In this document: positions 32,476-42,458 of the stretch, piece by piece
How the letters are laid out: every line of letters begins with the position of its first letter
Position numbering within the stretch: position 1 is the first letter of the stretch
Assembly: GCF_028583425.1 (NCBI RefSeq)
Contig: NC_072796.1
Location: 125,213,464-125,277,463 of the forward strand
Source of the DNA: Eublepharis macularius
Taxonomy: Eukaryota > Chordata > Lepidosauria > Squamata > Eublepharidae
DNA length: 64,000 nt
Direction: 5' to 3'
The notes under the pieces: generated by a model
What the model saw: only the letters and a program-made list of their open reading frames with translations
The model's database searches: none
Told to the model about the DNA's origin: nothing
Program-made: the position numbers and the translations under genes

Positions 32476-32879
32476 TGGAGCCACACATGTTACTTAATGG
32501 GAGACCAATTCAATGTGAGGCATGAGGGCTCGTCCCAGGTATGATGCCCTTCCCTTCCTCCATGAGGCACACATTACACTGTGAGTGCCTCTCATTCAAT
32601 GTTAAAATATCCCATTTTCAGACCTCTCCCCCGTAATCTTGTACACTTCAGGTTGTATCCAACCAGTCTTTTCACTTCATCTCACCCAATTCCCCTCCTC
32701 AGTGAAGCCTCCATTCCCTGTGACTTTTGGACAGGTGGATCCTCCAGTCCCCAGCGTAGTCTTTCGGGGTGGCAAAAGGGGACCCCTACTTCTGTTTTCA
32801 CCAGCAGACAAGCTGGTTGGATTCAATTCTCCACCTGCTGTGGAAATACACTAATAATGCTAATACCCCCACATGAGAG
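32476..32879. other. Unassigned sequence
   Basis: Two overlapping frames (32581-32895, 32639-32854) without motifs. Confidence 0.35.
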
Positions 32880-33190
32880 AGATTCTCAAGATTAGAAACA
32901 GAGACCTGGAAGGGGTCATCCAAAGGTCACCTAGTCCAGCCCCTGCAGGAAATTCACAGCAACCCCCTCCCCATTCCCCCAGTGACCCCTGCCTAATGCC
33001 CAGATGAAGGCAAAAAGCCTCTGGGATCCCTGGCCAATCTGGCCTAGAGGAAAATTCCTTCCAGATCCCAAAGTGGCAATCAGCATTGCCCTGGGCACAT
33101 AAGAAAGGGCCACAGGAGCCGAGCACTGGCTCATCCCTTCCTGCCCTCCGTCTCACAATCTGCCTATGTATATACAGCTAGGATCAGCAT
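32880..33190 (-). mobile_element. CR1-like LINE 3' region
   Basis: 'ggaaggggtcatccaaaggt', 'cacctagtccagcccctgca', 'ccaatctggcctagaggaaa', 'agtggcaatcagcattgccc' read as the reverse complement of a CR1-type 3' region. The 98-aa minus frame 32860-33156 is not a gene. Confidence 0.65.
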
Positions 33191-33303
33191 TGCTGACAGA
33201 TGGCCGTCCAGCCTCTGCTTGCTACGTCTTTGTATGCTAGAGTCATTTTTAACGTGCCTTCTAGTCAATGTTGCTCTGACATTCCATGTACACAGAAGAA
33301 AAG

Positions 33304-33432
33304 AGCAAAAGTCCAGTAGCACCTATAAAACTAACAAAATTTGGGGCTAGGGTAAGTTAGTCTTATAGGTGCTACTGGACTGTTGCTCTTTTGTGCTGCT
33401 ACAGACGGACTAACACGGCTACCCATCTTGAT
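33304..33432. mobile_element. Inverted-arm Penelope-like insertion (copy A)
   Basis: Left arm 'agcaaaagtccagtagcacc' faces right arm 'ggtgctactggactgttgct'. The right arm continues 'gctacagacggactaacacg'. It is flanked by a 20-bp TSD, ccatgtacacagaagaaaag at 33284-33303 and the same with one mismatch at 33433-33452. Very small core. Arms match the single-arm remnant at 13930. Confidence 0.75.
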
Positions 33433-33507
33433 CCATTTACACAGAAGAAAAGCAAAATGCAATTTTAAAATGCGCACATGGGTTGCATCCAACAGTCAGT
33501 TTCCACT

Positions 33508-33679
33508 GAGAGCCAAGCTACGTACAAGTGATGCCTGACACAGGTTGTAGGCATCCTGGTCTTGCAGCTGTAATGGAGAGCCAAGCTGTAAAACCAGGAC
33601 GCCTACATTTCCTATCAAAACTTGAGGTAAGCTGACAAGTGTCCAACCTGTGTAAGGGGTCACTTGTAGCTTGGCTCTC
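33508..33679. mobile_element. Long-TIR MITE, AGAGC family, short copy
   Basis: Left GAGAGCCAAGCTACGTACAA, right complement 'cacttgtagcttggctctc'. The interior contains 'aaacttgaggtaagctgaca' and a second 'gagagccaagctgtaaaacc', suggesting one TIR internally duplicated or deleted. Confidence 0.7.
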
Positions 33680-34235
33680 AGGGAAGGCACTTCCGCCAAC
33701 AGAGTGGAACTTTCCTTCTCTCTCCCCCCCCCCCACCCGCCCCTGCCATGCTACAGCTCACTGATTCCCAAAATTCTGTTCCTGGGGAATGGGGAACCCT
33801 CAGAAACAACGTAAAGGAAGTCTGCAGTGGGATGGAGGATTTCAAGAAAATCAGCCCCTTCCCCCTCCCCCCAGTTAGTAGGAAACAATCTTTGGATCCA
33901 AACCATAGTGTTTATATTCAAGTAATTCTAGAAAGTAGGCTAATATTGTTCCCCCACACACACCCCACCCCACATTATAAATGGGAGTTTCAGAGAATAG
34001 CAGCTTGCCTAAGCCGGTGAGTACAGAGCTGAGATAGGATTTGAACTGGGGACTTTATTCCTACCTCACAGTTGTGCAGCTGCATCCCAATGCTCGGGCA
34101 TTCTTAATGAATGTCTCTTACTCCCGAGTAACTGTGCAGCCTTACCTAAAGTGCAGCAGCATTAAGCCTCACTTGTGAAAAACAGCCCTTGTAGGGGGTA
34201 AATGCTGTGTCAAAACTTACTCGGTTTGTGAGGCG
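33680..34235. other. Unassigned sequence with a half hairpin repeat
   Basis: 34080-34150 carries 'cttactcccgagtaactgtg', one arm of the 9172 hairpin repeat. C-runs are at 33727-33735. No gene. Confidence 0.35.
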
Positions 34236-34252
34236 AGAGCGCCCTCTACTGC
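34236..34252 (-). promoter_or_regulatory. CTCF-like motif
   Basis: The minus strand reads gcagtagagggcgctc, agreeing with the vertebrate CTCF core (CCASYAGRKGGCRS) except at the second C. It lies in sequence with no recognised repeat. Motif only; occupancy cannot be inferred. Confidence 0.35.
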
Positions 34253-34488
34253 TTCAATCTGTTTTCACAGGCTGGGGAGGATGAAGTAAGGCGCATCTCA
34301 GCTCTTCCCAAGGCAGATATTTGTTTCTCTTGCTGTTAATAAAACAGGAGGAACTTTCCTTGACATATATGACCTCCGTCGGTATGGCATCTTCTGCTGA
34401 CTTGATACTTAGCCAAGAGGAACTCGTCTATTTTAAGCATTCATATATGCTGCTGCTGTAGGAATTTCAGTCCAAGGCAAGAATGTCA

Positions 34489-34773
34489 ATGTATTGTCGA
34501 AGGCTTTCACGGCCAGAGAACGATGGTTGTTGTGGGTTTTCCGGGCTGTATTGCCGTGGTCTTGGCATTGTAGTTCCTGACGTTTCGCCAGCAGCTGTGG
34601 CTGGCCTCTTCAGAGGTGTAGCACCAAAAGACAGAGATCTCTCAGTGTCACAGTGTCACACTGAGAGATCTCTGTCTTTTGGTGCTACACCTCTGAAGAG
34701 GCCAGCCACAGCTGCTGGCGAAACGTCAGGAACTACAATGCCAAGACCACGGCAATACAGCCCAGAAAACCCT
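34489..34773. mobile_element. Inverted-arm Penelope-like insertion (copy B), near-perfect hairpin
   Basis: The left arm starts 'atgtattgtcgaaggctttc' and continues 'gggttttccgggctgtattg', 'cctgacgtttcgccagcagc'. After a short centre near 34650 the right arm is its complement and ends at the 'cagcccagaaaacc' edge. TSD caagaatgtca at 34478-34488 and 34774-34784, exact. The arm is the well-known 'gcgaaacgtcagg' PLE pseudo-LTR unit. A single copy is at 58567-58712. Confidence 0.85.
34690..34730 (+). ncRNA. Hammerhead-ribozyme-like motif in PLE arm
   Basis: CTGAAGA (34693-34699), one extra G, stem II GCCAGC/GCTGGC (34701-34706, 34714-34719), GAAA (34720-34723), minimal stem III C-G, then GTC ending at 34727 and AGG able to pair with CCT before CTGAAGA. 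A mirror copy is on the minus strand at 34579-34613. The extra nucleotide departs from the hammerhead consensus. Confidence 0.4.
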
Positions 34774-34784
34774 CAAGAATGTCA

Positions 34785-35146
34785 TTTTACATGAACATTT
34801 TTGGTCACTGAAATACTAATGAAGCTTTTGAGAAAGCTAATGGGAGAGGGGCCTAGGCTGCCCCTGTGTCAGAGCGAGGGTGGCTGGGGCCCCTGCTATA
34901 GTTTCCGATGGAGCCCAAGGAGCAAAATGAAAACAAAAGCAGCAGCATAGCGATGCCACAACTTCACCTCTGGCTACATACCTGGAAAGTAAACTTCAGT
35001 GTTGCCACAACTTCCTAGGAATTTCTCAGATCTCTATGTTCCTCACTGGAAGTGACATCACAGGGCTGTGCACCACAACTTCAGCCTGCCCTATCCACAA
35101 AAGCTCCTGAGGACTGCCGGGCAACAGGTGGCCACCCTAGTTGGAG
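34785..35146. mobile_element. Unassigned sequence with a half palindromic-core MITE
   Basis: 34975-35143: 'cctaggaatttctcagatct', 'ctatgttcctcactggaagt', 'gacatcacagggctgtgcac', ending 'gggcaacaggtggccaccct'. This resembles one half of the 40068 and 43034 family. Confidence 0.45.
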
Positions 35147-35161
35147 CTGGTATTATTCAAG

Positions 35162-35312
35162 TGAGTAGCTATGCTGGTCTGTGGTAGAACAGGATTTGAG
35201 TCCAGTGGCACCTTAGAAAGTGGCTTGTATCTGAAGAAGGGAGCTTTGACTCTCAAAAGTCAAAATCTGGAAATCTTGTTGATCTCTAAGGTGCCACTGA
35301 ACTCAAATCCTG
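35162..35312. mobile_element. Inverted-arm Penelope-like insertion (copy C)
   Basis: Left 'aacaggatttgagtccagtg' + 'gcacctta', right 'taaggtgc' + 'cactgaactcaaatcctg'. Between them 'ctgaagaagggagctttgac' + 'tctcaaaagtc', a decayed CTGANGA-hairpin-GAAA unit. TSD ctggtattattcaag at 35147-35161 and ctggtataattcaag at 35313-35327 (14 of 15). Confidence 0.8.
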
Positions 35313-35327
35313 CTGGTATAATTCAAG

Positions 35328-35725
35328 CAGGTTTTTAAAAAATAACGGGGGGAAATCTAATCCCATGAAAGCTGAAGAAAGGCCTTAACCCAGAACTACG
35401 GAGAAACCCTGCCCTGTAGTGTTGAAATTTCAAGTCTGCTAAGAAACCCTTTCATGACAATCACTGCACATGTTACAGAGGTTCAAGGCAGGGACCCCAG
35501 GTTCCCTGGGAGGGGGGATCCCCACTGCCACCTTCTACCTCCACGACCACTCACCTGGCCGGTGGGGAGGGGAGCAGGGAAACACGCCTCCCACAGCACA
35601 ACGTCACTCACGGAAGTGATGCCATCATGCTACCCCACCATGTTTCGCAGTGGGCCGATTTTGGCCCTAGATGGGCTGAATCAAGCCCGGAAGTGACATT
35701 GCACCACCCCAGCAGTGCGCACATG
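35328..35725 (+). mobile_element. Unassigned sequence, then a GGGATCCCC-type repeat
   Basis: 35500-35725 has 'ccctgggaggggggatcccc', 'accactcacctggccggtgg', 'acggaagtgatgccatcatg' and 'gcagtgggccgattttggcc'. It has the same layout as 60300-60870, without the expanded middle. Confidence 0.5.
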
Positions 35726-36808
35726 AAGACAGCAACAAAGATGAGTGTCAGGTCCCGTCTTCCATCCCACTAGGAGGATAAGGGGACCCGTCAACCTTTT
35801 TCTGGGAGTGTTCTTGAATGCATATTGTAGAGAAGACTGGAAACATCTGCTGGGCCTCACCATACACTTTTTAAAAGAACATTAGCCAATGACTGCATGC
35901 TTCAGGGAAAGAAGGGCTGTCTCAGTTCGGGATGAATGTTATGATTCCTATTTCATGTCTTCTAATGTATTTGTTAGCAATTTTAGCTGTCCATTTTCTC
36001 CTGTTGCATTTGTACTTTGTTTATATTGCATCCCCACATCAAGTACTTTTAATACACAACTTATACAGTATTTATATATCCAGTGCAGATTGTTTACATG
36101 CATAATGCTGATTTATTGGCATACACTGTTGGAAAATAAGCTTATTTTATCAAGGGAAAGGGGAGAAACAGAAAATGGCATGAAATGTTTAAAACTGCAG
36201 TTTCAATTCGCACAGGGGACAAATAATACCAAAATTGGGCTTCTCGAGTCTCAAAACGGCAAGAATAAGAATTTCAAAATCATCCATAGTAGCAGGCAAC
36301 GTATCTTTCAGGTAAGCTTCTTAGATTGATCTTTCCGTTGCGAATTCCCAGGGTTTCCCAGAACACAATTTGAAAACCACCATTGTAGCCCCTGCACTTA
36401 ACTTTGCTGTCATTTAAAGGAGAGCCAAATATAATATTTCATTTAAACTCTTCCCCCTCCTGCTGAATTATGCCCCTAGACTTGCCTTCTGGGTTAAAAT
36501 GTAAAAACACACTGAGAAAGCAGAGAAAATCCCATCTAGTATTTGGCTTGGCCTGAGGCCCAACGTTTGTAGTCAAAGTGAGTGTTCCGTGGATGTGTTT
36601 CCCATTAACATAGTTTGCTAGCAGAACGTCATTCATTCAAGGCGCAAGAAGGGACCACTCAGTGGCTTCATCCATATGTGAACCGAACATCATTCGGTTT
36701 CTTGACTTAATTTGCACTCCAATCACTGTTTGGTAGAAAGGATACGACAAGCCAACTTTAGGCTTAGCCAGATATTTCATATTCTCATCTATGTTCTTAC
36801 AGGACTGT
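35726..36808. other. Unassigned sequence
   Basis: A 146-aa plus frame (35889-36329) is low-information and crosses AT-rich DNA. I do not treat it as a gene. Confidence 0.35.
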
Positions 36809-37003
36809 GGCCGTTTTCACACTGCTTACCCGATCACGCAAAACTCCCAGAACGACGAGCCTTCCTGGTGCGATTTCCCACGATATCCGGAGTTATGACG
36901 GGAAATCGTGCCAGGAAGGCGCATCGTAAAACGACCTATGTTGGGAGAACACAAGCAAGCTGAAACTCCAGAGCAGGATACAATTATAATGTGGAAACAG
37001 TAT
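36809..37003. mobile_element. Hairpin MITE (GGCCGTTTTCACAC)
   Basis: Left GGCCGTTTTCACACTGCTTA. Inner arms 'gacgagccttcctggtgcga' + 'tttccc' and 'gggaaa' + 'tcgtgccaggaaggcgcatc'. The right end is worn ('aatgtggaaacagt'). Same family as 29642 and 44043. Confidence 0.65.
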
Positions 37004-37046
37004 AAGGAGTCAACAACACTTTCTAAGGAGGGAAAGAGGCAGTCCC

Positions 37047-37262
37047 CATAAGGTTGCCAGCCTCCAGGTGCTGGCTGGAGATTTCCTGGAATTACAACTG
37101 ATCTCCAGGTAACAGAGATCAGCTCCCCTAGAGAAAACAGCTGCCTTGAAGAGTGGACCATGGCATTATACCCTGGGTGAGGCCCCTCCCCTCCACAGGC
37201 TCCACCTCAGGAATTTCCAGGAAATCTCCATGAATTTCTCAACCCAGAGCTGGCAACCTGAG
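37047..37262 (+). mobile_element. GGGTTGCC MITE, full length
   Basis: 'aggttgccagcctccaggtg', 'ctggaattacaactgatctc', 'tggcattataccctgg', 'gaggcccctcccctccac', 'ccagagctggcaacct'. Ends are inverted (GGTTGCCAGC/GCTGGCAACC). Confidence 0.9.
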
Positions 37263-37736
37263 TCCCCCATGGTTTAGAGCGTGTGAGGTTGCTATCAAAG
37301 GCACTTGTACTTCTTACTATTATCCAGTATTTATTATCCAGTATTTAAAAACGTCAGCCAACCTCCTGACATTTCAGGCAGCTTTCTTGCTTCTTAAAAT
37401 TAAACAAATCTGACTGTTGGCTTTTGAACTTTCCTGCAAATCTCCACCTCACACATTCTACTCCAGAATATAAAAGCGGGTCTTTCCAGGAGTCAATACC
37501 TCAAACGTTCATTGAGATTTCAGGTTTTGGGAAAGAAAACCAGAAAATTTGGCTGTGAGGAAAGGAATCCTCTATACCAGCGGTGTTCAACTTTTACACA
37601 CACAGGGCCCACTGAACATGACGAGGGACAGGGAGTCTTAGTTACGTCCTCACTGATATCAAGGCCAGGACTGTGGTCAACAGAACAAGTGAACCAGGGA
37701 ACCAGCAGCAAGCAGGGTGAGAGAACATGGGGGTGT
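37263..37736. other. Unassigned sequence
   Basis: The direct repeat 'ttatccagtattta' occurs twice at 37320-37347. No coding signal. Confidence 0.35.
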
Positions 37737-37863
37737 AGGGTTGCCAGCCTCCAGGTGGTAGCTGGAGGTGTCCCAGAATTATAACTGCTCTCCAGGCCAT
37801 ACAGATCAGTTCCCCTGGAGAAATGGCTGCTTTGGAGGGTAGAGTCTGTAGCATTATACCCTG
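37737..37863 (+). mobile_element. GGGTTGCC MITE, left part
   Basis: Begins 'gta|gggttgccagcctcc', reaches 'gcattataccct' and is cut by the long-TIR element at 37864. Confidence 0.8.
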
Positions 37864-38599
37864 AGAGCCGAAACAGACGTGATGAGATACCTAGGTTCAA
37901 CTCGTGTTCTCTTACCTCAAGGTTTGTCAGGAAGTGTAGGCGTCCTTGCGGGTTAAAGTTTATGCAGCTCCGAGCTGCACGGCTTCAGGTGGGGGCCAGG
38001 CAAGCGAGGGGGAAGATGCAGTGATGCCCTCGCCCAGCCCCCGCAAAGTGACGCCAGGCTGCACGGGGAGAGCAGGAGGAAAGGCACCCAGAGCATTGCT
38101 GCATCTCCCCCCCCCTCCCACTCGCCTGGTCCTCACCTGAAGCCACGCGGCTCGGAGCTGCATAGCTTGCCGTCACTCTGCGGGGGCTGGGCAAGGGGTG
38201 GGTAGAGCAATGATCCATGCGATCGGGGTAAAGGCAGAGCACACCGGGCTATGCAGCTCTGGGCCATGTGGCTTTGGGCAGGGGCCAGGTGAGCGAGGGG
38301 GGGAGATGCTCTGGGTGCCTTTCCTCCCGGCTCTCCCAGTGCAGCCAGGCATCACTCTGCAGGGGGCAAGCCGGGTGAGGGGGGGGGAGATGAAGCAATA
38401 CTCTGTGTAAGCGGGGAAGGGAAAATGCCGCAACGCACCTCAAGAACGGGAAGAAAGGCACCCTACGCCTGCACTTCCCTCCCTGCTGCTCTATAAATGC
38501 TAAACTTTAAACTGCAAGGACGCCTACACTTCCCGACAAACCTTGAGGTAAGAGAACATGAGTTGAACCTAGGTATCTCGTCACATCTGTTTCGGCTCT
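37864..38599. mobile_element. Long-TIR element, AGAGC family, 736 bp with GC-rich middle
   Basis: TIRs of about 105 bp: AGAGCCGAAACAGACGTGAT and its complement ending at 38599. The arms pass through 'cctaggttcaactcgtgttc', 'tcttacctcaaggtttgtca' and 'gtgtaggcgtccttgcgg'. The middle is CpG-rich with a nested inverted pair 'gcagctccgagctgcacgg' (37967) / 'ccacgcggctcggagctgca' (38142). Overlapping frames inside are not genes. Confidence 0.85.
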
Positions 38600-38607
38600 G
38601 AAGAGTA

Positions 38608-39735
38608 GGGTTGCCAGCCTCCAGGTAGTAACAAAAAAAAGAGGAGTGCCATGGAGTAGGCAACCAGTAGGAAAAAGAAGAACCTGCCGTGGTTAAAACA
38701 AACTAGTAAGGAAATGCAAAAATTTTAAAAGCACTACAGCACAGTGATTCTGTTAATTACAAATTATATTAGTTACAAAAATGCTAATGCTTTCCGTAAA
38801 TAACAATTGTTTGTTCACATCCTATAAGAAACCATAACAGTGAAAGTCCAGTCATTTACAATCACATAAACAAACTGGCAAGGAAAGGGAGTCCCAAAAG
38901 ATCGTGGATCCATCCAATGTTGTCTTAAATCTTCAATTCACTCTTGGTTGTTCCTTTACTTAGGTGGTTCCAGCACAGATGACTTTCCAACTCCCAGGAG
39001 AGAGTGGTCGAGGAGGGACCCCCAATTCTGCCAGGAAGAGTCCCAACGCTGTGAAGAGCTCAACAGAGATGCCAGCTACTCTCCTGTTTCGGATGTGGTT
39101 TGTCAAGAGCCTCCCCAAACAGCAGCAGTCTACAATGCCAGATGAACAAGGTAATTCCTCACTTCTCTAATGCCATAATTGGACCCCTGATAGGTTGGGA
39201 CTCCCTTCCCTTGCCAGTTTGTTCATGTGATTGATTGTAAATGACTGGACTTTCACTGTTACGGTTTCTTATAGGATGTGAACAAACAATGGTTATTTAC
39301 GGAAAGCATTTGCATTTTTGTAACCAATATAATTAACAGAACTACTGTGCTATTGTGCTCTTTCAATTTTTGAATTTCCTTACTAGTTTGTTGTAACCAT
39401 GGCAGGTTCTTCTTTTTCCTACTGGTAGCCTCCAGGTAGTGGCTGGAGATCTCCCGGAAGTACAACTGATCTCCAGGCTACAGAGATCAGTTCACCTGGA
39501 GAAAATGGCTACTTTGGGGGGGTGGACTCTATGGAATTATGCCATGCCAAGGTCCTTTCCCTCCCCAAACCCCACTTTCTCCAGGTTTCACCCCCCCCAG
39601 ATCTGCAGGAATTTCCCAACTTAGAGCTGGCAGCCCTACGGAGGAGGTCCCTCCCTTCCCCAAACTCTGCTCTCTTGAGGTTCCACCCCTCAAATCTCCA
39701 AGAATTTCCCATACTGGAGCTGGCAACCCTTCGGG
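38608..39735 (+). mobile_element. GGGTTGCC MITE split by an inverted-arm insertion
   Basis: Left stub 'ta|gggttgccagcctccagg' (38608-38629), right remainder 39427-39735 from 'agcctccaggtagtggctgg' to 'ggagctggcaaccct'. The right remainder holds two consecutive copies of the MITE 3' third ('cccaaactctgctctcttga' after 'ttagagctggcagccc'). Confidence 0.8.
38630..39426. mobile_element. Inverted-arm Penelope-like insertion (copy D), 797 bp
   Basis: Left arm 38664-38897 (from 'ccagtaggaaaaagaagaac') and right arm 39194-39425 (to 'cttctttttcctactgg') are about 90% complementary. TSD agcctccaggtagt at 38616-38629 and 39427-39440, exact. The unique core (38898-39193), read on the minus strand, has 'ccacatccgaaacaggagag' and 'gcatctctgttgagctct', text I associate with PLE 3' regions. 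The left end has a 34-bp extension outside the arm, so the ends are asymmetric. Confidence 0.8.
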
Positions 39736-40067
39736 GGTGGCATCCGCTAGGCCCTGCCCCCACTTTGCTTACCGCAATTCCACTTCATGCCCCTCCCTCT
39801 GGCACCAACATGACAGATTGCGTTAGCAATGAGGTGACAACAATCATGCCCTCCCGTGCCAGGCTATCCCCTGATACATTGAAGGAGGAGGTTGGCTCCA
39901 CCCCCTCCCTCAATTGATTGTAGAATATCCACACAGACATTCTGCATGCAGCCACCCTGCAGTTTCCCTTTGGGATGTGCTGCTTGTACGAAGAGTTATG
40001 CTCGGAATGAGTGTGGAAGCTCCTGAAAAAGTGGGGACATCCTGCTGGCCACGTGGGGCCTATATAG
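39736..40067. other. Unassigned sequence
   Basis: C-rich, resembling a repeat interior, but not assigned. No gene. Confidence 0.3.
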
Positions 40068-40347
40068 GGCTGTCAAGCCCCAGTTGGGGTGGGGATCCCC
40101 TGCCCCAAGCTCCTGAAGCGGCATGGGAAAATTTAAAAACTCATTGGCATTGCAAGCATGATGTCACTTCTGGGGAAAACCCAGAAGAAACAGTAGTAGC
40201 TTTAAAAATCATGAGAAACCATAGAATTTCTGGCAATTCCTAGAGCTACTGCTGTTGCTTCCAGGTTTTCCTGAGAAGTGATGTCAACATGCTCATACTG
40301 TTACCCCCCATGCCCCCACTGACTCCTGCCAATTACTGGCAACTCTA
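40068..40347 (+). mobile_element. Palindromic-core MITE, near full length
   Basis: 'gctgtcaagccccagttggg', 'tggggatcccctgcccc', 'catgatgtcacttctgggga', core 'gaaaccatagaatttctggc' + 'aattcctagagc', 'agaagtgatgtcaacatgct', 'ccaattactggcaactctag'. Inverted ends approx. GGCTGTCAAGCC / GGCAACTCTAGGCC. Confidence 0.65.
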
Positions 40348-40520
40348 GGCCTATATGAGGCATTGCTGTCATCTGACAGGCTTACTCATGCGTTATATTA
40401 TCAATATGCTTTCTCTTTCTCACATTTATACAGTTATATACGTTTTGGTGTGACTCAATAAAGGAAGCCACAGCCTTAAGTTTGCAAGACCTGAGCAAGG
40501 CTGTCAGTGATAGGAATTTG
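40348..40520. other. Unassigned sequence
   Basis: No repeat recognised. Confidence 0.3.
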
Positions 40521-40590
40521 GAGGGGGGGTCATTAAGTCATAGGTTTGCCATAAATCAGAAGCGACTTGACAGCACATAACACGCACATG
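40521..40590 (+). mobile_element. 5S-derived SINE, 3' fragment
   Basis: 'ttgccataaatcagaagcga' + 'cttgacagcacataacac' is the 3' end found in the fuller 5S-derived SINEs. Confidence 0.65.
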
Positions 40591-41044
40591 TTTCGGTGCA
40601 AGCCGGCTCTCACACAAACAATTTTCCTATTGATTTGAAATATTTCCAGCAAGAATGCTTTCTCGGAAATCAGAAATGATTTTCTCAGGGTCTCTGTAAC
40701 CTCGTTACATATGCAAATGATTCATTTTCTGATGCTGTTCTTCAATAAACTGAAAACAGGGCTTTTACTGGCAGCGGGCCTTCTGCTGGCAATGGGTTAC
40801 AAAGGACTTTTTCTCCTTCTCCATCCCCAAAGGAAACAGACCCATTAACTATGACAACAATGTGAAAAAACTTACACAAATTGTATTTGGGAAGTATTCA
40901 CAACTCCAAGCCAAATTTCAGCATACCTTGGGGTAGTCAAATGACTGACAATAGGGGTGTTGAGGGGGTGCAGCATTCAGGATATTAAATAGCTCCCAGG
41001 GTCTTTTTCAACAAAGCCCAAAGTTTCAACACACAATTCCACAT
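40591..41044. other. Unassigned, possibly conserved non-coding block
   Basis: 40640-40770 has no repeat signature and includes 'atatgcaaatgattcatttt' (octamer-like ATGCAAAT). No coding frame. Confidence 0.35.
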
Positions 41045-41605
41045 GTGGTGGAATCAGTGGTGGAGTGTGGGGGGGCAGGGGGGCGGCCATCACGGACACA
41101 AAATTTTAAGGGGGCAGCACGTCCATGCCCCCCCAGGAGCGCTCCCAGCCCAGCTCCACGCCCCCACACACCTCCCCGCTCGTCTCCTCCCCACTTCGCT
41201 GCAGCAGGCCACGCTGTAGCCACCCACACTACCACCACCAGCTTGGTGGCCAGCAAGCCGGGCGCCCCAGCAGCGCAGCAAGTGGCCCACCTCCCCACTC
41301 GTCTTCCCACCCCTCCCTGCTCTCATGGTTCAGGCCGCTTGCCTCCCCTGCCCCTTACTTCTTTGCTGCAGCCGCCCACGCCACTGCTGTCAGCTCAGCA
41401 CCCAACGGCGGCACAGGCAACTGCAGCAAGGTGGTAAGGGGCAGTGAGCAGCCTGAACCGTGGAAGCACTCCCAGGGGGTGGGGCACACCCCTGCGCAAT
41501 GACATCACTTCCCAGAAGGGACATTATCGTGTAGGGCCAAAGCATGCACAGGGCCAGGGGCACCACCTCCTGCCCCGGGTGGCCCTAGCCCACACTACGC
41601 CGCCA
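41045..41605. mobile_element. GC-rich repeat-like block
   Basis: 'agtggtggagtgtggggggg' at the left and 'cccacactacgccgccaagt' at the right are imperfect inverted ends. The interior has 'aatgacatcacttcccagaa' and long Pro/Ala-rich open frames on both strands (up to 130 aa) caused by base composition. Probably a non-autonomous DNA element. Confidence 0.45.
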
Positions 41606-42458
41606 AGTGAAATCTTTTTTTCTAGGTTGCCCCTCCTTTTTTATTTGGAAAATGTATTTAGTAAATTTATATGCTCTCTCTCCAGAGACCTGCTTGCTAT
41701 ATTTAGAATCTGCACAATTCTTCATCTTCCCCATTTCATTCATTTCCCATGTGAAGAAAATCATTCTGTCTTTTGTTTACAAATGAAGTATCGAATCTAA
41801 CAACTATATACATGCCTGTGACCATAGAGTTCAAGGCTGTGTGAGGATGTGAAATCAGGTCAAACACATTTTATTCTCAGATGGGGAGGGAAACCTACTT
41901 AATAACTACAGGGACAATCTTTTAAACTGCGGGGATTTCCAAGCAATTTCCATGGTATACATGTTCCTCGGTTGTTAGAGAGCCAGGTCAGTACAGATTG
42001 CTGTTTTCTTTTTCATGGATGGAGGAACTGAGAGCTGTTTGGAAGAGGGCTTAATCCTGCCACTTCATGGCATCCCTTATCAGTTGCGGGAGAGGAAGAG
42101 GAGTGGCTGTCAGAAATAGCTCGAGAAGACGATGACCACAAGAACTTGTCGACACATCCTTAAAATGTAACAGTGCCTTCCTTAAACTCCCTCTAGGCCC
42201 AACCCAAGGATGTAGTTTCCATCCCCAATGAAAAGATTTTTTTAAAGAACTGTTAGGTTCAAGCGTGCTTCCCCATCACCACACACACACACACACACCC
42301 CAAAAAACCACCAAAAGCAAGCAGAAGAATTGTAGTGAATCTTGGTTACTTGGAGAGCTTCAACAAGGGTTCTTTCGGGCCAGAATCAAGCATTAAAACA
42401 TAGCCGTGGCAATCATTAAAAATGGCCACCATCTGTAGGCAAATTCACACACCTTCAG
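41606..42458. other. Unassigned sequence
   Basis: An (AC)n run is at 42280-42298. No gene or named repeat. Confidence 0.35.

Noticed and set aside
34489-34773. MicroRNA precursor
   Set aside because: The hairpin is far longer than a pre-miRNA, has an exact TSD and matches a dispersed PLE arm.
35889-36329. 146-aa plus frame
   Set aside because: AT-rich, low-information sequence without a domain or splice context.
39522-39917. 131-aa plus frame
   Set aside because: Most of it is GGGTTGCC MITE sequence.
41045-41502. Pro/Ala/Thr-rich 130-aa frame
   Set aside because: Composition-driven frame inside a repeat-like block, mirrored by open frames on the other strand.
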